This document shows, one piece after another, positions 44,514 through 52,460 of a stretch of 64,000 nucleotides of DNA. The notes beneath the pieces are model-generated. The model did not search any database. It was not told the origin of the DNA and saw nothing but the letters and a program-made list of their open reading frames with translations. The translations under genes and the position numbers were made by a program. This stretch comes from Micrococcales bacterium (GTDB taxonomy: Bacteria; Actinomycetota; Actinomycetes; Actinomycetales; Cellulomonadaceae), in NCBI GenBank assembly GCA_009777345.1, contig WRMB01000002.1:1-64000 (forward strand). Reading direction: 5' to 3'. Positions within the stretch are counted from its first letter, which is position 1. The number at the start of each line of letters is the position of its first letter.

Positions 44514-44791
44514 TGCTGGGCCTCACGCTGGGCCTGGCGTTCGGCGATCGACTCGGCGACCAGGTCGACCGGCACCTTCAGCACCCGGCGCTTCGTCGGG
44601 GTCGGGTCCTGGCGCGGTGGGGTCGTACGGCCTGCCTCGACCTCGGCGGCCAGGGTCCTGGCGGGCGCGGTGATGTGCGACAGCCGGTAGGCAGGCACGC
44701 CGTCCCGCAGGATGAGCACGTCCTCGCTGTCGGCCATGCGGATCGCCGCCGAACGCTGCTGGTTGAACTCCGTCAGGGTCATCGTCACCAT
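44510..44791 (-). CDS. Phd/YefM-type antitoxin
   Basis: 93 residues from ATG 44791 (ATG 44782 possible). MTLTEFNQQRSAAIRMAD, then DVLILRDGVPAYRLS, is the Phd/YefM DNA-binding fold; the C-terminal part is charged and should wrap the PIN toxin. A perfect palindrome overlaps the 5' edge of the gene, which fits autorepression. Confidence 0.85.
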   Translation of the reverse strand: MVTMTLTEFNQQRSAAIRMADSEDVLILRDGVPAYRLSHITAPARTLAAEVEAGRTTPPRQDPTPTKRRVLKVPVDLVAESIAERQAQREAQQ

Positions 44792-44793
44792 GA

Positions 44794-44806
44794 TGCTAGA
44801 CTAGCA
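44794..44806. promoter_or_regulatory. Operator-like palindrome of the Phd/PIN module
   Basis: TGCTAG-A-CTAGCA, a perfect 13-base palindrome, lies 3 bases before the antitoxin start on the minus strand. A -10-like TAATAT is just upstream on that strand (44,807-44,812). Confidence 0.6.
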
Positions 44807-44848
44807 TATTAGTAGCCTGGTCTGCATTACGAGGCGCTGTGACCGTCC

Positions 44849-44910
44849 GTGCGACACTTCCACGCCAGAGCGACACTTCGAACTGTCGCTCTGGCGTGGA
44901 AGTGTCGCAC
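44849..44910. repeat. Perfect 26-base inverted repeat
   Basis: Arms 44,849-44,874 and 44,885-44,910 are exact complements around a 10-base loop (ACTTCGAACT). The position is upstream of the Phd/PIN promoter and downstream of the stand-alone AsnC domain gene. It likely ends the AsnC-type transcript. No T-run is present. Confidence 0.75.
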
Positions 44911-44930
44911 AGGACGTCGGTCATGCGGCA

Positions 44931-45209
44931 TCAGTCGGTGCCGAGGGCGAAGGCGGCGTCGAGGTCGTGGCGGGAGTAGGTGCGGAAGGCTATGTAGGTC
45001 TGGGTGCGCAGGACGCCTTCGACCTTGCTGACGGCGTCGGCGATGACGTCGGCCAGCTCTTCGTGCTCGCGGACCCGGACCATGGCGATGAGGTCGACCT
45101 CGCCGGTGACCGAGAAGACCTCGGAGACCTGGGGCAGCTCGGCGACCTGCTGGGCGACCTCCGGGATGCGGGCGGCGTCGGCGTCGATGTGGACGATGGC
45201 GGTGATCAT
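44931..45209 (-). CDS. Stand-alone Lrp/AsnC ligand-binding (RAM) domain protein
   Basis: 92 residues from ATG 45209 (ATG 45221 is the longer choice). MITAIVHIDADAARIPEVAQ and YIAFRTYSRHDLDAAFALG match the effector-binding domain of Lrp/AsnC regulators; the helix-turn-helix domain is absent. Such SraA-type proteins bind amino acids and may oligomerise with full-length Lrp proteins. It stands alone between two large inverted repeats. Confidence 0.88.
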   Translation of the reverse strand: MITAIVHIDADAARIPEVAQQVAELPQVSEVFSVTGEVDLIAMVRVREHEELADVIADAVSKVEGVLRTQTYIAFRTYSRHDLDAAFALGTD

Positions 45210-45248
45210 GCTTCCCATCATGCCGTGCCCGCGGCGGTCGTGGCGCCT

Positions 45249-45324
45249 CCGGGTCTGGCCGGGTTTCCGCGAATCGGCCGGGTCGGCAGACCCGGCCCAC
45301 TCACGGAAACCCGGCCAGACCCGG
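45249..45324. repeat. Nested inverted repeat, 21-base outer and 9-base inner stems
   Basis: Outer arms 45,249-45,269 and 45,304-45,324 are exact complements. Between them lies a second perfect hairpin, 45,276-45,284 with 45,289-45,297 around GGCA. The structure sits between the exonuclease gene stop (45,337) and the AsnC-type gene start, both on the minus strand, and is probably the exonuclease gene terminator. Confidence 0.75.
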
Positions 45325-45336
45325 CTGGCGGGTGCT

Positions 45337-47085
45337 TCAGGGGTCGAGTTCGGGGCGGCGGTCCTGCCAGGCGGCGACAGCTGCTGCGGGGTCGGTGATC
45401 TGGGCGGTGCTGCGGACCGGCCAGGCCCAGGTGCCGTCGACGGCGACCAGGCGCACCCCGGGGCGGTCCAGCCAGGCGAGCAGCAGGTCGGTCTCCTCCG
45501 GGTGCGCCGCCGTGGCGGGCGGTACTGGGGCGGTGACGTGCTCGGCGGTGGCTCGTAGGGCGTCCACGGCGGGGCGGGGGTCGTGGCCGCGGGGGACCAG
45601 GGCCGTGGCGGCCAGGCGGCCGTAGCGCACCAGGACCAGCTCCCAGGCGCCGTCGTCGCACCGCTGGGCGGCGACGAGTTCGGCTATGCGGGCCAGCGGG
45701 TCGGACCGTTGCGACCGGCTGGCGGCCCGCAGGTAGGCGTCCAGCCGGTCGCGCACGCCTGCGGCCTCCTCGAACCGTTCCGCGGCCGTCAAGGCGGTCA
45801 GGCGCCGGGCGTGCGCCGCGACGACCGCTGTGGGGTCGCCGGTCATCGCCGAGCGCAACGCGGCCACGGTGGTCGCGTACCGGCCGTCGTCGTGCTGGCA
45901 GGGCGCCAGGCAGCGGTCCAGCTCGACCAGGACGCACGGTACCGCGTCCGCCGCGGGCCGCCGCGGCAGCCGGGTGGTGCACCGGCGCACCGCGAAGGTC
46001 TCCTGCAGCGCCTCGACGGCCAGCCGCGCGGCACCGGCCGACGGCAGCGGGCCGATGTGCGTGGCACCGGGTGTCACGTCCCGGACCACGGACAGCCGCG
46101 GGTACGGCTCGTCGGTGAGGCGCACCCAGGGCATCCGCTCCGGGGCGCGGGAGCGTCTGTTGTAGCGTGGCGCGTGCTCGGCGATCAGGCGCAGCTCGCG
46201 CACCCGGGCCTCCAGCGGGGTGGCGCACACCACCGGGTCGACCCGGGTGGCCAGGCTCAGCATCTCGGTCATCCGGCTACGGCGCTCCGCGGCGGTGAAG
46301 TACGTCCGCACCCGGGTCCGCAACGACCGGGTGGCCACCCCGACGTAGAGCACCTCGTCGCCGGGGCCCCGGAACAGGTACACCCCAGGGGCGTCGGGCA
46401 ACCCGTCGGCCAGGTGGCTGCGGCGTCGCACCTGGTCGGGCACCGGGTCGGCGGCGGTGGCCAGGTCTTCGGCGTGGCTGACGCCCAGCGGGGCCAGCCG
46501 TTCCAGCAGCGCGTGCAGCACGTCGACGGTGGCCCGGGCGTCGTCCAGGGCCCGGTGGGTCGGTGCGGTCGTGGCGCGGAACAGCCGGGCCAGGGTGGCC
46601 AGCCGGTGGTTCGGCGCCTCGTCGCGGGTGACCACCCGGCGGGCCAGCCGGACCGTGTCGACCACCTGGTTGCCCGGCCAGGCGTACCCGGCGCGCGACA
46701 GCGCGGCCTTGAGGAAGCCGACGTCGAACGGCGCGTTGTGCGCCACCAGCACCGTGCCGTGCACGAACTCCAGAAAGCTGGGCAGCACCTGCTCGATGCG
46801 CGGCGCCCCCACGACCATCGCCGTGGTGATCCCGGTGAGCACCTGGACGGCCGGAGGGATCGGTCGACCTGGGTCGACCAGGGTCGCCAGCTCGCCCAGC
46901 ACCTGGCCGCCGCGCACCTTCACCGCACCGATCTCGGTGATCGCGCAGTCCGCCGCCCGGGTGCCGGTGGTCTCCAGGTCCACCACGACGAACGTCACCT
47001 CGCGCAGCGGGGTACCCGTCTGGTCCAGCCTTGGCTGGACGAACCGCCGGCCTGGCGGGAGATCCGGCCGCTGTACTTCGCGCAT
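45337..47085 (-). CDS. DEDD exonuclease with GIY-YIG domain (DnaQ-UvrC-like)
   Basis: 582 residues. Residues 28-200 are a DnaQ-type 3'-5' exonuclease (VVDLETTG, LVAHNAPFDVGFL, HRALDDARAT). Residues about 225-310 form a GIY-YIG nuclease (PGVYLFRGPGDEVLYVGVA, APRYNRRSR), and a UvrC-like segment with a UVR-type region follows. The architecture is that of mycobacterial Rv2191 and recalls Cho. A role in DNA repair or end processing is likely but unproven. Confidence 0.92.
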   Translation of the reverse strand: MREVQRPDLPPGRRFVQPRLDQTGTPLREVTFVVVDLETTGTRAADCAITEIGAVKVRGGQVLGELATLVDPGRPIPPAVQVLTGITTAMVVGAPRIEQVLPSFLEFVHGTVLVAHNAPFDVGFLKAALSRAGYAWPGNQVVDTVRLARRVVTRDEAPNHRLATLARLFRATTAPTHRALDDARATVDVLHALLERLAPLGVSHAEDLATAADPVPDQVRRRSHLADGLPDAPGVYLFRGPGDEVLYVGVATRSLRTRVRTYFTAAERRSRMTEMLSLATRVDPVVCATPLEARVRELRLIAEHAPRYNRRSRAPERMPWVRLTDEPYPRLSVVRDVTPGATHIGPLPSAGAARLAVEALQETFAVRRCTTRLPRRPAADAVPCVLVELDRCLAPCQHDDGRYATTVAALRSAMTGDPTAVVAAHARRLTALTAAERFEEAAGVRDRLDAYLRAASRSQRSDPLARIAELVAAQRCDDGAWELVLVRYGRLAATALVPRGHDPRPAVDALRATAEHVTAPVPPATAAHPEETDLLLAWLDRPGVRLVAVDGTWAWPVRSTAQITDPAAAVAAWQDRRPELDP

Positions 47086-47222
47086 GCCCCGACGCTAACG
47101 ACGACCACCCACGCCATCTCCCGCCGAGGGACCGGGCAAGACCGACCACGACCTGGACTGGTCACCAGGCTGGGGGGCCAGTGAAGGGCTAACGTCGGTT
47201 TCACGACGAGGAGGACGAGGCC

Positions 47223-48164
47223 GTGCACGCCATCGGAGTGGATATCGGCGGGACGAAGATCGCGGCCGGGGTAGTGACGGCGGACGGTCAGATCGTCGCC
47301 AAGACGACGCTGCGCACCGACACGACCGAGGCCAGCACGGTGGACGACGGTATCGTCGCGGCCTGCGAGTCGCTGCTGGCCGACTACGAGGTGGAGGCGG
47401 TCGGCCTGGCCGCGCCCGGGTTCATCGCCTCGGACCGGACGACGGTGCGGTTCTCCCCGAACCTGCCGTGGCGCGACCACCCGCTGCGGGACGTCGTGGC
47501 GCAGCGGCTGGGTATCGACGCGGTGGTCGTGGAGAACGACGCCAACGCCGCCGGGTGGGCCGAGTCGCGGTTCGGGGTGGCGCGGGGGCTGTCCGACATC
47601 GTGATGCTCACCCTGGGCACCGGTCTGGGCGGGGCGATCGTCACCGACGGGCAGCTGGTGCGCGGGGCCGGGGGGGCGGCCGGGGAGATCGGGCACCTGC
47701 GGGTGGTCCCGGAGGGGCACCACTGCGGCTGCGGCCAGGAGGGCTGCTGGGAGCAGTACGTGTCCGGGTCGGCGCTGGTCCGCGAGGCGCACGCCGTGGC
47801 CGTGTCCCGCCCGGTGCGGGCCACCCGGCTGCTGGAGCTGGCCGGGGGCAAGGCCCGCAAGATCACCGGGCAGCACATCACCAAGGCCGCCCAGGAGGGC
47901 GACGAGCTGGCGGTCGAGCTGCTGGCCTGGATCGGCCGCTGGCTGGGGGAGGGCGCCGCGTCGTTGGTCGCGGTGCTGGACCCGGCGATGGTCGTGGTGG
48001 GCGGGGGGCTGTCCGCGGCGGCCGACCTGGTGCTCGGCCCGGCCCGGCACGCGTTCGACCGGCGGCTGTCCGCCGGGGGGTACCGGCCGGTCGTCCCGAT
48101 CGAGGTGGCGGCGATGGGCAACGACGCCGGGATCGTCGGGGCCGCCGACCTGGCCCGTACCTGA
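47223..48164 (+). CDS. glkA: Glucokinase, ROK family
   Basis: 313 residues. GVDIGGTKIAAGVV, VENDANAAGWAE, LTLGTGLGGAI and the zinc site HHCGCGQEGCWE mark an ATP-dependent ROK glucokinase. It starts at GTG 47223 with GAGGAGGAC upstream and a TAACGT box about 30 bases before the start. This is the second glucokinase of the window; PpgK lacks the zinc cysteines. Confidence 0.9.
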   Translation: MHAIGVDIGGTKIAAGVVTADGQIVAKTTLRTDTTEASTVDDGIVAACESLLADYEVEAVGLAAPGFIASDRTTVRFSPNLPWRDHPLRDVVAQRLGIDAVVVENDANAAGWAESRFGVARGLSDIVMLTLGTGLGGAIVTDGQLVRGAGGAAGEIGHLRVVPEGHHCGCGQEGCWEQYVSGSALVREAHAVAVSRPVRATRLLELAGGKARKITGQHITKAAQEGDELAVELLAWIGRWLGEGAASLVAVLDPAMVVVGGGLSAAADLVLGPARHAFDRRLSAGGYRPVVPIEVAAMGNDAGIVGAADLART

Positions 48165-48192
48165 CGACGCTCGTCGGTGCCGGACCGCGGTG

Positions 48193-48720
48193 TCAGACCA
48201 CTGCGCCAGTGTCCTCGTCGTCCGGGTCGCGCCGGTGCGGCATCCGCCAGAACAGCACCGCCAGACCGGCGAAGAACACCACCGCGGACGCCTGCACCAG
48301 CACCCGGGGTGCGGACCACACGACGAGCACGACCAGCCAGAGCAGCGGCATGCCGATCACGGCGAACCAGGCCATGGTGAGCAGCGGGTCGCCGCCGAGC
48401 ACCGGCGGCGGCTCGGGCGGGACGAAGTGCTCAGTCTCGTCCACCTCCCGCTCGGCGGCGTCGATCTGCTCGGTGCCGTCCCAGTCGCGACCGCTGCGCG
48501 CGGTGGCCGGGTCGGGCAGCCGCAGCTCACCCAGGCTGCCGAGGTCGGCGACGATATCCGCCCAGCGTGCGTCGTCGGTCGCCTCCGGTCGGTCCGGCTC
48601 CGGTGCCGACTGTTCGGGCGAGTCTGGTGACGGTTCGGGCGCGGCGTCCGATGGGACGTCTGGGTCTGGCGGCTCCGGGATGGAAGAGCCGACGGGCTCG
48701 TCGTCGTCACGGCTGACCAT
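48193..48720 (-). CDS. Conserved actinobacterial membrane protein
   Basis: 175 residues. The first 105 are acidic and low in complexity; two helices follow (LLTMAWFAVIGMPLLWLVVLVVW and VQASAVVFFAGLAVLFW). No domain with known function. It is convergent with the glucokinase gene and divergent from the acyltransferase gene. Confidence 0.7.
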   Translation of the reverse strand: MVSRDDDEPVGSSIPEPPDPDVPSDAAPEPSPDSPEQSAPEPDRPEATDDARWADIVADLGSLGELRLPDPATARSGRDWDGTEQIDAAEREVDETEHFVPPEPPPVLGGDPLLTMAWFAVIGMPLLWLVVLVVWSAPRVLVQASAVVFFAGLAVLFWRMPHRRDPDDEDTGAVV

Positions 48721-48794
48721 GGGAGCACTTTAGGGTGTGGACCTGGGTAGAGTCGTCGAAACATCCCCGGCGAGGCGGGCATGAGAGGATCACG

Positions 48795-49613
48795 GTGTTC
48801 TACTGGCTGATGAAGCGGGTGGTCTTCGGTCCGCTGCTCAAGCTCGTGTACCGGCCGTGGATCCGCGGGGCGGGCAACGTGCCCGCGACCGGCGCGGCGA
48901 TCCTGGCCTCGAACCACCAGGCCGTCGTCGACTCGTTCTTCCTGGCGGCGATGCTGGACCGGCGGCTGGTGTTCATCGGCAAGCAGGAGTACTTCACCGG
49001 TTCGGGTATCAAAGGGCGTCTGGTCTCAGGTTTCATGCGCGGCGTGGGCACCATCCCGGTGGACCGCGGCGGCGGACGGGGCAGCGAGGCGGCCCTGGCC
49101 ACGGGCCTGCGGCAGCTGCGCGAGGGCGGGCTGTTCGGCATCTACCCGGAGGGCACCCGCAGCCCGGACGGGCGGCTGTACCGGGGCAAGACCGGCGTGG
49201 CCCGGCTGGCCCTGGAGTCCGGCGTCCCGGTGATCCCGGTGGCGATGATCGGCACCGCCGACGCCCAGCCGATCGGGCGGCGGATCCCCAAGATCATGCG
49301 GATCGGCGTGGTCGTGGGCGAACCGCTGGACTTCACCCGCTACCGCGGTATGGAGAACGACCGGTTCATCCTGCGCTCGGTGACCGACGAGATCATGTAC
49401 GCGATCATGAGCCTGTCCGGGCAGGAGTACGTGGACGTGTACGCCGCGACCCAGAAGGCCCGGATCGCCACCGGCCACCCGGCGGTCTCCGGCGACGCGG
49501 CCGACCACCTGCCTGTCGCGCCCGGGGGGCGCCCGGTGCCCGACGTGGAGCCACCGGAACCCCCTGGCGACGAGACTGCCGACGGTCCGCCCGACGGTGA
49601 CGCGGCGTCGTGA
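48795..49613 (+). CDS. Lysophospholipid acyltransferase (PlsC family)
   Basis: 272 residues from GTG 48795, with GAGAGGATCAC just upstream. Acyltransferase motifs: SNHQAVVDS (H-x4-D), GTIPVDRGG, YPEGTRSPDG and VPVIPVAMIG. This corresponds to the 1-acylglycerol-3-phosphate acyltransferase family found ahead of aroG in mycobacteria (Rv2182c position). The C-terminal 50 residues are Pro-rich and disordered. Confidence 0.92.
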   Translation: MFYWLMKRVVFGPLLKLVYRPWIRGAGNVPATGAAILASNHQAVVDSFFLAAMLDRRLVFIGKQEYFTGSGIKGRLVSGFMRGVGTIPVDRGGGRGSEAALATGLRQLREGGLFGIYPEGTRSPDGRLYRGKTGVARLALESGVPVIPVAMIGTADAQPIGRRIPKIMRIGVVVGEPLDFTRYRGMENDRFILRSVTDEIMYAIMSLSGQEYVDVYAATQKARIATGHPAVSGDAADHLPVAPGGRPVPDVEPPEPPGDETADGPPDGDAAS

Positions 49614-49664
49614 GGGCGGCGCTGACCCCGGTGCTGAAGATGGCGCTGACGATGGTGCCGACGG

Positions 49665-49719
49665 CCGGTGGGACGACGTACCGGTGGGATGACGGGGGCC
49701 GTCCGCCGGTAGGATGACG
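49665..49719 (+). repeat. Three imperfect direct repeats upstream of the PPi-PFK gene
   Basis: CCGGTGGGACGAC (49,665), CCGGTGGGATGACG (49,681) and CCGGTAGGATGACG (49,706) are spaced 16 and 25 bases apart. The last includes TAGGAT, a possible -10 box. They may bind a regulator or be simple slippage products. Confidence 0.45.
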
Positions 49720-49797
49720 GCGTCGCGCGGCGCACGCCGTGCCTGCCGGGTGGCCGACGAGGCGCACCTGGCGCGAGTCGACCCGAAGAGGTGCATG

Positions 49798-51033
49798 ATG
49801 ACCGTCCGCCGTGTCGCGCTGCTCACCGCCGGTGGTTTCGCCCCTTGCCTGTCGTCCGCCGTGGGTGGGCTGATCGAGCGGTACACCGAGATCGCGCCCG
49901 AGGTCGAGATCATCGCCTACCAGCACGGCTACCACGGCCTGCTGCTGGGCGAGAAGACCGTGGTGGACGACGAGGTGCGTCGGCACGCGGGGCTGCTGCA
50001 CCGGTTCGGCGGCTCGCCGATCGGCAACTCCCGGGTCAAGCTCACCAACCAGGCCGACGCGGTCAAGCGCGGCCTGGTCGAGCCGGGCCAGGACCCGCTG
50101 CAGGTGGCGGCCGACCAGCTCAAGGCCGACGGTGTGGACGTGCTGCACACCATCGGCGGTGACGACACCAACACCACGGCCGCCGACCTGGCCGCCTACC
50201 TGCACGACAACGGCTACGAGCTGACCGTCGTCGGGCTGCCCAAGACGATCGACAACGACGTGGTGCCGATCCGTCAGTCCCTGGGTGCCTGGACCGCGGC
50301 CGAGCAGACCGCGCGCTTCGCGGCGAACATCATCGGCGAGCACCGGTCCGGTCCCCGGATGCTCATCGTCCACGAGGTGATGGGCCGCAACTGCGGCTGG
50401 CTGACCGCGGCGGCCGCGGTGAAGTACCGCGAGTGGCTGGACGCCCAGCAGTGGCTGCCAGGTATCGGCCTGACCCGCCAGCGCTGGGACGTGCACGCGG
50501 TGCTCATCCCCGAGCTGGCCATCGATATCGCCGCCGAGGCCGACCGGCTCAAGGCGATCATGGACACCCAGGGCAACGTCAATATCTTCCTGTCCGAGGG
50601 CGCCGGGCTGCACGAGATCGTCGCCCAGATCCAGGCCGCGGGCGAGCAGGTCCAGCGTGACGCGTTCGGGCACGTCCGGCTGGACACCATCAACCCCGGT
50701 CAGTGGTTCGCCAAGCAGTTCGCCGCGCAGCTGGGTGCCGAGAAGGTCATGGTGCAGAAGTCGGGCTACTACTCCCGGGCGGCGGCGGCCAATGCTGAGG
50801 ACCTGCGCCTGATCAAGTCGATGACGGACCTGGCCGTGGAGTGCGCCCTGCGCGGCGAGTCCGGTGTGATCGGCCACGACGAGGCGGCCGACGACCGGCT
50901 GCGGGCCATCGAGTTCCCCCGGATCGCCGGCGGCAAGCCGTTCGACGTCACCCAGCCGTGGTTCACCGATCTGCTGACGGCGATCGGCCAGCCGTTCGCC
51001 CTCCCGGACGCCTCCCAGCCGAGCGGCCGATGA
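49798..51033 (+). CDS. pfp: Pyrophosphate-dependent 6-phosphofructokinase
   Basis: 411 residues. IGGDDTNTT near residue 120 has Asp in place of the Gly of ATP-dependent enzymes, and PKTIDND follows: together the signature of PPi use. LLTAGGFAPCLSSAVGG is the N-terminal phosphate loop. The length matches the Propionibacterium-type PPi-PFK. The enzyme is reversible and serves glycolysis and gluconeogenesis. ATG 49798 is chosen, with AGAGG six or seven bases before it; ATG 49795 is nearly equal. The stop overlaps the aroG start by four bases. Confidence 0.92.
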   Translation: MTVRRVALLTAGGFAPCLSSAVGGLIERYTEIAPEVEIIAYQHGYHGLLLGEKTVVDDEVRRHAGLLHRFGGSPIGNSRVKLTNQADAVKRGLVEPGQDPLQVAADQLKADGVDVLHTIGGDDTNTTAADLAAYLHDNGYELTVVGLPKTIDNDVVPIRQSLGAWTAAEQTARFAANIIGEHRSGPRMLIVHEVMGRNCGWLTAAAAVKYREWLDAQQWLPGIGLTRQRWDVHAVLIPELAIDIAAEADRLKAIMDTQGNVNIFLSEGAGLHEIVAQIQAAGEQVQRDAFGHVRLDTINPGQWFAKQFAAQLGAEKVMVQKSGYYSRAAAANAEDLRLIKSMTDLAVECALRGESGVIGHDEAADDRLRAIEFPRIAGGKPFDVTQPWFTDLLTAIGQPFALPDASQPSGR

Positions 51034-52394
51034 GCATCGAGCCGGATCCCGAGCTGCTCGGCGCGCTGGACGCCTGGCAGCACCGTGCGGTGGCCCACCA
51101 GCCGCCCTGGCCGGACGCGGCGCACCTGGCCGCGGTACGCGACCGGCTGACGACGCTGCCGCCGCTGGTGTTCGCCGGGGAGGCCGACGCGCTGCGCGCC
51201 GAGCTGGCCGCCGCCGGGGCGGGGGAGGCCTTCGTGCTCCAGGGCGGCGACTGCGCGGAGAGCTTCGCCGACGCCACCGCGGACAATATCCGCAACAAGA
51301 TCAAGCTTCTGCTGCAGATGGCCGTCGTGCTGACCTACGGCGCGTCCATGCCGGTGGTGAAGATCGGCCGGATGGCCGGGCAGTACGCCAAGCCCCGGTC
51401 GGCGCAGACCGAGACCCGCCAGACCGAGGACCGCGGCGCCGTCACGCTGCCGTCGTTCTACGGCGACTGCGTCAACTCGCACCTGTTCGACGCCCGGTCC
51501 CGCACCCCGGACCCCGAGCGCCTGCTCGACGGCTATCACGCGGCCGCGTCCACGCTGAACCTGATCCGGGCCTTCACCACCGGCGGGTTCGCGTCGCTGC
51601 TGCGGGTGCACGAGTGGAACCGGGGGTTCACCCGGAACCCGGCCTACGCCCGGTACGAGGAGATCGCCGCGGAGATCGACCGGGCGATCCGCTTCATGGC
51701 GGCCTGCGGGGTGGACGTCGAGTCGCTGCGCACCGTGGACCTGTTCTCCTCCCACGAGGCGCTGCTGCTGGACTACGAACGGCCCCTGACCCGGATCGAC
51801 TCGCGCACCGGGCTGGCCTACGACTGCTCGGCCCACTTCCTGTGGATCGGGGAGCGCACCCGTGACCCTGAGGGCGCCCACGTGGACTACTTCGCCCAGG
51901 TGCGCAACCCGCTGGGGGTGAAGCTGGGTCCGTCCGTCACCGGTGACGACGCGCTGCGCCTGCTGGACCGGCTGAACCCGACCGGGGAGCCGGGCCGGAT
52001 CACGTTCATCACCCGGATGGGCGCGGGCACGGTGCGCGACGCGCTGCCCGCCCTGGTGGAGAAGGTCACCGCCGACGGTCGTCCGGTCACCTGGACCTGC
52101 GACCCGATGCACGGCAACACCATCACCGTCAACGGGTACAAGACCCGGCGTTTCTCCGACGTGGTCGACGAGGTCGCGGGTTTCTTCGAGGTCCACCGCG
52201 GGCTGGGCACCGTGCCCGGCGGCCTGCACGTCGAGCTGACCGGGGACGATGTCACCGAGGTGCTGGGCGGGTCGGAGCAGATCGACGCCGACGGCCTGGC
52301 TCGCCGCTACGAGACCCTGGTCGACCCGCGTCTGAACCACCAGCAGGGCTTGGAGCTGGCGTTCCAGGTGGTGGAGCTGCTCCGGGCGCACTGA
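51030..52394 (+). CDS. aroG: Class II 3-deoxy-7-phosphoheptulonate synthase
   Basis: 454 residues, the plant-like class II DAHP synthase. LQGGDCAESF (metal Cys), KIGRMAGQYAKPRS, MGAGTVRDALP and DPMHGNT are diagnostic. It condenses PEP and erythrose 4-phosphate at the entry to aromatic amino acid synthesis. The ATG overlaps the PPi-PFK stop (ATGA), so the two are coupled, possibly tying PPi glycolysis to PEP use. Confidence 0.95.
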   Translation: MSIEPDPELLGALDAWQHRAVAHQPPWPDAAHLAAVRDRLTTLPPLVFAGEADALRAELAAAGAGEAFVLQGGDCAESFADATADNIRNKIKLLLQMAVVLTYGASMPVVKIGRMAGQYAKPRSAQTETRQTEDRGAVTLPSFYGDCVNSHLFDARSRTPDPERLLDGYHAAASTLNLIRAFTTGGFASLLRVHEWNRGFTRNPAYARYEEIAAEIDRAIRFMAACGVDVESLRTVDLFSSHEALLLDYERPLTRIDSRTGLAYDCSAHFLWIGERTRDPEGAHVDYFAQVRNPLGVKLGPSVTGDDALRLLDRLNPTGEPGRITFITRMGAGTVRDALPALVEKVTADGRPVTWTCDPMHGNTITVNGYKTRRFSDVVDEVAGFFEVHRGLGTVPGGLHVELTGDDVTEVLGGSEQIDADGLARRYETLVDPRLNHQQGLELAFQVVELLRAH

Positions 52395-52460
52395 CGACGA
52401 GCCCAGCGTGGACGCAGTCAGTGCGAGGTGATCACCGCGCACCCTGTGGTGGCTACGGGG

